Source: Bacilli bacterium (lineage in GTDB: Bacteria; Bacillota_I; Bacilli_A; RF39; UBA660). Taken from it: a stretch of 64,000 nucleotides of DNA. The translations under genes were made by a program, and so were the position numbers. The stretch spans positions 27,374 through 91,373 of the forward strand of contig JAFRUZ010000005.1 of the NCBI GenBank assembly GCA_017438635.1, in the 5' to 3' direction. Shown one piece after another: positions 58,991-64,000 of the stretch (position 1 is the first letter of the stretch; the number at the start of each line of letters is the position of its first letter). The notes beneath the pieces are model-generated. The model had not been told where the DNA came from. It saw nothing but the letters and a program-made list of their open reading frames with translations, and ran no database searches.

Positions 58991-59440
58991 ATGGATGTAT
59001 ATATAGTAGAACAAGGAGATAATATTGAAAGCATAGGAAGAAAATATAACATTCCTGTAATAGAAATAATAAAAGCTAACAATTTGAGACCACCATATAT
59101 ACTTACAGTAGGACAAAGTTTAACAATACCTACAAATTTATATAATATATTTGATTATTATGTGGTAAAAAAGGGGGATACATTATACAGTATTGCAGAA
59201 AGAGAAGGAACAACAATAGATCTACTTGCAGGTATAAACGGAATTAATCCAACAGAGTACATTTATGAAAATCAAACTCTTCTTATTCCAAAAAAAGATG
59301 TAGAATTATACATAACAAAAAATGGTGATACAATCGATACAATTTCTGAGCATTTCAGTGCTGCTTCAAGTGATGTAATATACAGTAATAATGACATTTA
59401 TTTGATGCCAGGGCAGTTAATTATATACAGGAAAACTTGA
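58991..59440 (+). CDS. Triple LysM-domain protein
   Basis: 149 aa, no signal peptide. Three LysM repeats: 'YIVEQGDNIESIGRKYNI', 'YVVKKGDTLYSIAEREGT' and 'YITKNGDTIDTISEHF', each about 45 residues. LysM binds peptidoglycan or chitin-like glycans. Absence of a signal peptide is usual for mother-cell spore-coat or cortex proteins (SafA/YaaH-like), which fits the SigE-like box upstream. Role in spore envelope assembly is inferred. Confidence 0.8.
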   Translation: MDVYIVEQGDNIESIGRKYNIPVIEIIKANNLRPPYILTVGQSLTIPTNLYNIFDYYVVKKGDTLYSIAEREGTTIDLLAGINGINPTEYIYENQTLLIPKKDVELYITKNGDTIDTISEHFSAASSDVIYSNNDIYLMPGQLIIYRKT

Positions 59441-59465
59441 TTTTTTTAGCCAAATGTGCTATAAT
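59437..59465 (+). promoter_or_regulatory. Promoter of the large ncRNA
   Basis: TTGATT, 17 bp, TATAAT. It overlaps the last codons of the LysM gene. Confidence 0.8.
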
Positions 59466-59471
59466 TATAAC

Positions 59472-60014
59472 ACCTAAGAAATGGTGCATTATTCTAGTTG
59501 ATAAATATTACGAAGGTGGGGCTAAAAATCCACTATAAAGCTAATTGCCAATTTTAATATTTGCTTCTTACGCCCAGTTTGGGGTGATTATTAAAATAGT
59601 ATAAGTGTATGGACGCTCATAATGGCATATGATTCCGTTCCATATACTGGGGGGCTATAACTTTAAGTTCGATAATACAGTTTGACTTGAGTGGTTGCAG
59701 GGGATTATAGACCAAATTATATTTATTGGCCAAAAAGTATAATTATCGCTATATGAAACTGTAATTGCAAAAGAGTATTAGTAATTAGTTTATCAGTGAG
59801 GAAAACTCCTAGAGTGAGAATCTATAAGATTGCAGTGCGTACTAAGTGGTAATCAAGTCGTAGATATGGTGACATACTACTGTTTCTTTTAAATGGGAAC
59901 TGCTACTCTGGTAACAGAAAGTAAGAAACAGGGAAATCCAACTTGACCTAAGACGTAAAGTTAATTATAGATTGACCATTTTTTATAAATTAAGGACATA
60001 AGTCCTTTTTTTGT
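59472..60014 (+). ncRNA. ole: Large structured RNA, probable OLE RNA
   Basis: About 540 nt without an ORF, richer in G and C than any neighbour, with its own promoter and terminator (AAGGAC-ATAA-GTCCTT plus T7, 59993-60014). Ends pair (AAATGGT near 59482 with ACCATTT near 59977). Internal stems visible by eye include ATTTTAATA/TATTAAAAT around ACGCCC/GGGGTG, a long stem GTGTATGGA../..TCCATATAC near 59606-59651, AATTATA/TATAATT with TTGGCCAA, and CTGTTTCTT/AAGAAACAG near 59878-59935. Size, anaerobic Firmicutes host and the OapA-like gene 23 bp downstream point to OLE RNA, a membrane-bound ribonucleoprotein. Confidence 0.75.
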
Positions 60015-60037
60015 TGTATAATTAAAGAGGTGATAGT

Positions 60038-60628
60038 ATGAAAGCAAAAAATTATAAAGATGAATATAGTAAAGAACCAATAAAAAAAGATAAAACCAAA
60101 AATGAAAAAAGAGATAAAAAATGGATTATCATAGTAACAGTATTATCTTTTATAATTTCATTTATTATGGCTTTAATAAGTGAGTTAATAATACCAAATG
60201 CTGTAGTATCTATATCAATATTTCTCGTTTTAGTATTTATCTTTCTAGGAATAATATTTGATATTATAGGTTTAGCAACTAATACTGCTGATCCAAAAAT
60301 ATTTCATAGTATGGCTACTAAAAAAGTAAAAGGCTCAAAAAAAGCAATTGATCTTATAAAGAACAAAGATAAAGTATCTTCACTATTAAATGATGTAATT
60401 GGAGATATATGCGGAGTAGTAAGTGGTAGTTGTGGTTTAGCAATAAGTATTACATTAGCAAGTATGATAGGAACTAGTAAACTATTAACTACTATTATAG
60501 TAACAAGTATTATTTCAAGCCTAACTATTGGAGGAAAAGCTTTTGGCAAAGCAATAGCTATAAACAACGCTAATGAAATAGTATTTGAATTTGCAAAAAT
60601 ACTGAATATTTTTTCAAAAAACAAATAG
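60038..60628 (+). CDS. oapA: OapA-like OLE-associated membrane protein
   Basis: 196 aa. Basic N-terminus (about 30 residues), then helices at about 30-50, 58-80, 115-135 and 148-165. 'GIIFDIIGLATNTADPKIFHSMATKKVKGSKKAIDLIKN' region (split) and 'LNDVIGDICGVVSGSCG' resemble the OapA family, whose genes follow OLE RNA and whose proteins bind it at the membrane; the family is distantly like CNNM/CorC magnesium transporters. AGAGGTGAT sets the start. The identification rests on recalled family pattern plus the RNA next door. Confidence 0.75.
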   Translation: MKAKNYKDEYSKEPIKKDKTKNEKRDKKWIIIVTVLSFIISFIMALISELIIPNAVVSISIFLVLVFIFLGIIFDIIGLATNTADPKIFHSMATKKVKGSKKAIDLIKNKDKVSSLLNDVIGDICGVVSGSCGLAISITLASMIGTSKLLTTIIVTSIISSLTIGGKAFGKAIAINNANEIVFEFAKILNIFSKNK

Positions 60629-60682
60629 ACAAAATTAAAGAAAATATTTATAATAGAATTATAAAAAAGGAGGTATGTTTAA

Positions 60683-61054
60683 ATGACATATGGCTATAAT
60701 AATTACAATACTGAACCAACACAAATGAGTCCTGTTACAATAATTATCTACTTAGCTGTTCTTGTTCTTGAATTAGTAGCAATGTGGAAATTATTTGAAA
60801 AGGCTGGAAAACCAGGATGGGCTGCAATCATTCCAATTTACAACGTTATAGTAATGCTTGAAATTGCTAAAAAAGAATGGTGGTATGTTTTATTACTATT
60901 CGTACCAATTGTAAACCTTGTAGTTAGCATTATTATAACAATAGCATTTGTAAAAGCATATGGAAAAGATACCGGATTTGCAGTTCTAACAATCTTTTTT
61001 GCACCAATCATGTATCCGCTATTAGCATTCGGTGATTCTAAATATGTAGGATAA
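60683..61054 (+). CDS. DUF5684 membrane protein
   Basis: 123 aa with three hydrophobic segments. 'ELVAMWKLFEKAGKPGWAAIIPIYNVIVML' is the DUF5684 signature (W-K-h-F-x-K-A-G-x-P-G-W-x-A-x-I-P-h-Y-N). Function unknown; often beside signal peptidases or as stand-alone genes. AAAAGGAGG upstream. Confidence 0.88.
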   Translation: MTYGYNNYNTEPTQMSPVTIIIYLAVLVLELVAMWKLFEKAGKPGWAAIIPIYNVIVMLEIAKKEWWYVLLLFVPIVNLVVSIIITIAFVKAYGKDTGFAVLTIFFAPIMYPLLAFGDSKYVG

Positions 61055-61083
61055 AAAAAAGGAATATTCTATTCCTTTTTTTA
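61052..61083. terminator. Bidirectional terminator
   Basis: AAAGGAATA-TTC-TATTCCTTT with A- and T-rich flanks, between converging genes. Confidence 0.9.
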
Positions 61084-61086
61084 TTG

Positions 61087-61365
61087 CTATAAACCAAAAA
61101 CAAAAATTGCTACAATGTAGAGAGCAAGTACATATGCAGTCGATAACAAATCCAGTATACCTAAAATCTTGACTATTTTATCACCTTTACATAGTTTCTT
61201 TCCTATAAAGAAAAACACAAATCCAAAAAGAGATAAGAAAACTAGTATTGGAGTTAAATGACTAATTAAGCCTGAACCATAAGGTATAACAATTAATATA
61301 AAAGACGCAATAGCAGAAAGTATTGGTATTACCTCTATAATAATAGCAATAGTTTTTTTATTCAT
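61087..61365 (-). CDS. Small three-helix membrane protein
   Basis: 92 aa from ATG 61365 (GGTAGGTG 6 bp upstream; a GTG lies 9 bp further up). Three hydrophobic helices with 'GKKLCKGDKIVKILGILD' as a cytoplasmic loop. No recognised family. Confidence 0.65.
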   Translation of the reverse strand: MNKKTIAIIIEVIPILSAIASFILIVIPYGSGLISHLTPILVFLSLFGFVFFFIGKKLCKGDKIVKILGILDLLSTAYVLALYIVAIFVFGL

Positions 61366-61415
61366 AATAAGCACCTACCTTATTCATAAAATATTGTACA
61401 CGAATAATGTTCTTT

Positions 61416-61444
61416 TTGCAAATTATTTGCTTTTCTGTTATAAT
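61416..61444 (+). promoter_or_regulatory. Promoter of der
   Basis: TTGCAA, 17 bp, TATAAT. Confidence 0.7.
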
Positions 61445-61467
61445 CTAAGAGAAAAAGAGGTGATACT

Positions 61468-62781
61468 ATGACTCCAACAGTTTGTATAGTAGGACGTCCT
61501 AATGTAGGAAAATCAACTTTATTTAACAAATTAGTAGGTAAAAGAATATCAATTATTGAAGATACCCCTGGAGTGACAAGAGATAGAATTTATGGAGAAG
61601 TGACATATCAAAATAAAAAGTTTAATCTTATTGATACTGGTGGTATAGATATCTCAAAAGAACTTTTTAATGATGAAATAAAAACTCAAGTAGAAATAGG
61701 TATCCTTGAAGCAGATAAAATAATCTTTGTTGTAGATGCTAAAGAAGGATTAACCGGGGGAGATAGAGAAGTAAAAGAAATACTTCAAAAATCAGGAAAA
61801 GAAGTAATAGTAGCTATAAATAAAGTAGATAATAAACAAGCAGAAGAAAACTTATATGATTTTTATGAATTAGGTTTTGATACTTATATTGAAATAAGTA
61901 GCGAACATAATCGTGGTATTGCAGATCTTTTAGAAGAATTAACAAAAGACTTTAAAGAAGATACAAAAGAAAAAGAAGAAACTACTAAAATATGTGTTAT
62001 AGGTAGACCAAATGTAGGTAAAAGTAGTTTAGTAAATGCTCTTTTAAACGAAGATAGATTAATCGTTAGTGATGTCGCAGGAACAACTAGAGACTCAGTG
62101 GATGTACCATTTAAATACAATAAAAAAGACTACATTTTAATAGATACTGCAGGTATGCGTAAAAAAGGTAAAATATTTGAAAAAATAGAAAAATACAGTC
62201 TTTTGCGTAGTCAAAGAGCAATAGATAGAGCAGACATATGCTTACTTGTAATAAATAGAGAAGAAGGTATAATAGAACACGATAAACACATTGCAGGATA
62301 TGCAATAGAAAAAGGTAAGGGTTTAATTATAGTGGTTAATAAATGGGATACAGTAGAAGAAAAAGAACACGATATTAAAAACTTTTCTAAAGACATCAGA
62401 GAAGAATTTAAATTTGTTCCATATGCTCCAATAGTATTCCTATCAGCACTTACTAAAAAAAGAATACATACACTTATGCCAGAAGTAGAAAAAGTATCTG
62501 AAAACATAATAAAAGAAGTAAAAACAAGTTTATTAAACAATGTAATACAAGATGCTTATAGTCTAAATCCAGCACCTACATATAAAGGTAAGAGATTAAA
62601 GATTTATTATGTGTATCAAGATAATACAAAGCCACCAAGATTTGTATTTAATGTAAATAACAAAGGACTTGTACATTTCTCTTATGAAAGATACCTAGAA
62701 AACAAAATAAGAGAAAGTTTTGATTTCGAAGGAACTCCTATAGAAATACAATTTAAGAATAAAAACGAAATAGGTGAATAA
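61468..62781 (+). CDS. der: Ribosome-assembly GTPase Der (EngA)
   Basis: 437 aa. Two GTPase domains in tandem, 'GRPNVGKSTLFNKLVGK' (about 7) and 'GRPNVGKSSLVNALLNE' (about 178), with 'DTPGVTRDR', 'INKVDN', 'DTAGMRKKGK' and 'VNKWDT', then a KH-like domain ('GKRLKIYYVYQDNTKPPRFV'). It acts in 50S subunit maturation. AGAGGTGAT sets the start. Confidence 0.98.
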   Translation: MTPTVCIVGRPNVGKSTLFNKLVGKRISIIEDTPGVTRDRIYGEVTYQNKKFNLIDTGGIDISKELFNDEIKTQVEIGILEADKIIFVVDAKEGLTGGDREVKEILQKSGKEVIVAINKVDNKQAEENLYDFYELGFDTYIEISSEHNRGIADLLEELTKDFKEDTKEKEETTKICVIGRPNVGKSSLVNALLNEDRLIVSDVAGTTRDSVDVPFKYNKKDYILIDTAGMRKKGKIFEKIEKYSLLRSQRAIDRADICLLVINREEGIIEHDKHIAGYAIEKGKGLIIVVNKWDTVEEKEHDIKNFSKDIREEFKFVPYAPIVFLSALTKKRIHTLMPEVEKVSENIIKEVKTSLLNNVIQDAYSLNPAPTYKGKRLKIYYVYQDNTKPPRFVFNVNNKGLVHFSYERYLENKIRESFDFEGTPIEIQFKNKNEIGE

Positions 62782-62783
62782 AT

Positions 62784-63257
62784 ATGTATCAAAAATACAT
62801 AGGCTTTCTGAAAGAATATAATCTGTATGATGAAGAAGTACTCGACTATATAAAAGATAAAATAATATATATAGATTATAAAAAGGAAAGTTTCAAAGAG
62901 TTCGTTGGATGTTACCCAATGATAGATAATGGTATTGTAAAAGATATAAGACTTTGCATACCAAAAATAACTGATGATATATCAATAGCTATTAATATAC
63001 ATGAATATGTTCATTTATTAAAAATGCATAAATATCTTGATAAAGAATATGTCTTTAAAAAAGATGAAGAAGTACTACCTGTTTTTTATGAAATGCTTTT
63101 TCTAGTTAACAACCAAACTAAAGAGACAGATGAATATATTGAGTTTTATAGAACATACATAGAAAACAATAACAATAAAGAATATATTTATGCCTTAAAA
63201 ATATGGGATTCTGTAACAAATCAAAGTAATTGCAAAATACTAAAAAGGGAATATTAA
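62784..63257 (+). CDS. Putative zincin-like small protein
   Basis: 157 aa, soluble. 'AINIHEYVHLLKMH' contains HExxH (His-Glu-Tyr-Val-His) and 'KDEEVLPVFYEMLFL' could supply a third Glu ligand, so a gluzincin-like fold is plausible. No signal peptide, so cytoplasmic or mother-cell. 2 bp after der, no strong ribosome binding site (AGGTGA overlaps the end of der), likely cotranscribed. Confidence 0.6.
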   Translation: MYQKYIGFLKEYNLYDEEVLDYIKDKIIYIDYKKESFKEFVGCYPMIDNGIVKDIRLCIPKITDDISIAINIHEYVHLLKMHKYLDKEYVFKKDEEVLPVFYEMLFLVNNQTKETDEYIEFYRTYIENNNNKEYIYALKIWDSVTNQSNCKILKREY

Positions 63258-63297
63258 CTTAATAAAACCTCTTACATATACTATTGTAGGAGGTTTT
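63257..63297 (+). promoter_or_regulatory. SigK-type promoter inside a Shine-Dalgarno-burying hairpin
   Basis: AC (63257-63258), 16 bp, CATATACTA (63275-63283): an exact fit to the SigK consensus AC-N16-CATAnnnTA. The hairpin pairs AAAACCTC (63264-63271) and TACA (63273-63276) with TGTA (63285-63288) and GAGGTTTT (63290-63297). Its 3' arm contains the only ribosome binding site of spoVIF. Initiation at the SigK site would start within or after the loop, freeing it; read-through RNA from der would be terminated or silent. Confidence 0.7.
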
Positions 63298-63301
63298 TAT
63301 T

Positions 63302-63550
63302 TTGAAATTAACAGATAATTTTTTTAAAAAAGTAGAAAAAAAGACTAATGTTAATAAAGATACTATTCTATCTTTAGCAGAAAAACTCCAAGATGAAAAT
63401 ATGAAAAATGAATCAGTTTTAAGAGAAGTAATTCAACAAATCAGTTCATTAACAGGTAAAACAGTTTCAAAAGAAAAAGAAGATAAAATAGTAAAAGCAA
63501 TTGTTAATGATCAAGTACCCGATAATATAGAAGATTATATGGATAAATAA
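63302..63550 (+). CDS. spoVIF: Stage VI sporulation protein F homologue
   Basis: 82 aa, TTG start 8 bp after GGAGG. 'NFFKKVEKKTNVNKDTILSLAEKLQ' and 'LREVIQQISSLTGKTVSKEKEDKIVKAIVND' align with SpoVIF (YjcC) of Bacillus over the whole length. In Bacillus it is made in the mother cell under SigK and is needed for late coat gene expression. The upstream SigK-like promoter agrees with this. Confidence 0.85.
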   Translation: MKLTDNFFKKVEKKTNVNKDTILSLAEKLQDENMKNESVLREVIQQISSLTGKTVSKEKEDKIVKAIVNDQVPDNIEDYMDK

Positions 63551-63596
63551 AACAAAGGAAATACTTTCAAATCTTTATATTTTTTAGTTTTTATGG

Positions 63597-63602
63597 TATA
63601 AT
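63597..63602 (+). promoter_or_regulatory. Extended -10 of the last gene
   Basis: TGGTATAAT, 20 bp before the GTG at 63622; -35 is poor (TTTATA, 17 bp). Confidence 0.55.
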
Positions 63603-63621
63603 CCTCTAAAGAGGTGATAGT

Positions 63622-64000
63622 GTGAAAGATGTTCAAACTATAAAAAATCGTCTTGCGGCAATTCAAGGTAATTTTAATCCCCAAAAAAGTACATATCAAG
63701 TAATAGAATATGTAGTAAATAATGATTTAAGTTATGATGATATGTTAAAAGAACTTTCTAAAATAAAAGGATTTAGTAAATACCCTGAAGAATTAAAAAA
63801 TGAGTATGTGTCAATAATAAATGATATAAAAGAAAATATTATCAATCAAAGAAGAAAAGATGAAAAAGAAAGACAAGAAGCAAATACTAGAGAATTAAAA
63901 GATATAATAAGTAGTCTAGAACAAAGAAAAAAAGAATACATAGAAAACTTAGAAGAAATACCTGAAGAAAAGCCAGTAGAGGAAAAGAAAGAAGAAAAAG
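63622..64000 (+). CDS. Coiled-coil protein, 3' truncated by window edge
   Basis: GTG start after AGAGGTGAT; 126 codons are visible and the frame is open at the window end. The N-terminal 70 residues are compact and helical ('YQVIEYVVNNDLSYDDMLKEL'); the rest is highly charged coiled coil (Glu/Lys/Arg), ending Pro-Glu-rich ('PEEKPVEEKKEEK'). Family not recognised. Confidence 0.6.
   Translation, partial: MKDVQTIKNRLAAIQGNFNPQKSTYQVIEYVVNNDLSYDDMLKELSKIKGFSKYPEELKNEYVSIINDIKENIINQRRKDEKERQEANTRELKDIISSLEQRKKEYIENLEEIPEEKPVEEKKEEK

Noticed and set aside
59472..60014. tmRNA, RNase P RNA or 6S RNA as identity of the large ncRNA
   Set aside because: No encoded CCA end or tag ORF (tmRNA), no GAGGAAAGTCC-type conserved core (RNase P), and far too long for 6S RNA.

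Overview
The window is one AT-rich (about 28-30% GC by eye) chromosomal segment of a low-GC, spore-forming Gram-positive bacterium. The markers are sigG, a spoIIAA/sigF-like pair, a YlmC/YmxH-type protein, a SpoVIF homologue, a class B sortase with an NPQTG-type anchor remnant, a Tyr T-box, a Bacillus-type DnaB initiation protein, RuvAB and a LemA/DUF2207 pair. TGA is used as a stop, so the genetic code is the standard bacterial one. DnaB and the compact layout (genes mostly separated by 0-30 bp, many overlaps, reduced versions of several proteins) point to an uncultured, host- or gut-associated Bacilli/Erysipelotrichia/RF39-like lineage. That placement is inference.

Layout. 1-5.4 kb: serS tail, zinc-ribbon membrane protein, mutS, rsmI, sigG. 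5.5-10.4 kb: three tandem paralogous secreted proteins with near-identical C-terminal FN3-like modules. 10.4-14.3 kb: YfhO / GT2 / GtrA cell-envelope glycosylation operon. 14.3-19.9 kb: YlmC-like, dnaB, a convergent lipoprotein, a degenerate cysteine-desulfurase-like protein, ruvA-tdk-ruvB and a YgjP-type metalloprotein. 19.9-21.3 kb: two translationally coupled genes for mTERF-like helical repeat proteins. 21.4-23.8 kb: small hypothetical gene, TrmH-family methyltransferase, micro-ORF, spoIIAA-like and sigF-like genes with no spoIIAB between them. 23.8-27 kb: FNT channel followed by a nucleotide-sanitation cluster (three Nudix, one Ham1, one GNAT). 27-31.4 kb: argS and a divergent three-gene ABC-2 exporter. 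31.5-38.7 kb: micro-ORF, a short Rel protein and an unexplained six-gene operon (kinase-like pseudoenzyme, two HIT-like proteins, PLP decarboxylase, HD protein, radical SAM). 38.7-42.1 kb: two tandem tyrS genes separated by a Tyr T-box, then a CYTH protein. 42.1-46 kb: two convergent ABC exporters, each with an elaborate leader. 46-51.3 kb: metG, a decayed sortase-anchored protein, a GT4 glycosyltransferase, a transglycosylase-like protein and sortase B. 51.3-56.3 kb: a segment bounded by 46-bp direct repeats at tRNA-Gly, carrying LemA, a DUF2207 protein with a Cys/Gly tail and a radical SAM/SPASM enzyme. 56.3-64 kb: cysteine desulfurase, RNHCP protein, LysM protein, an OLE-like large ncRNA upstream of an OapA-like gene, DUF5684, der, a zincin-like protein, spoVIF and the start of a coiled-coil gene.

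Most interesting points: (i) the two cysteine-desulfurase-like proteins have complementary defects that suggest an obligate heterodimer; (ii) a Cys/Gly-tailed DUF2207 protein is coupled to a radical SAM/SPASM enzyme; (iii) a 540-nt free-standing structured RNA, best explained as OLE RNA, lies beside oapA; (iv) the six-gene operon after rel is unexplained; (v) several sporulation-type genes have their Shine-Dalgarno inside the 3' arm of a terminator-like hairpin, and in two cases a mother-cell-type promoter falls in the loop; (vi) the SpoIIAA homologue lacks its phospho-serine and has no adjacent SpoIIAB; (vii) a bacterial protein carries six near-perfect mTERF-like repeats; (viii) Rel is shortened and has Gln in place of the synthetase catalytic Glu. 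All identifications were made by eye from sequence; no database search was run.
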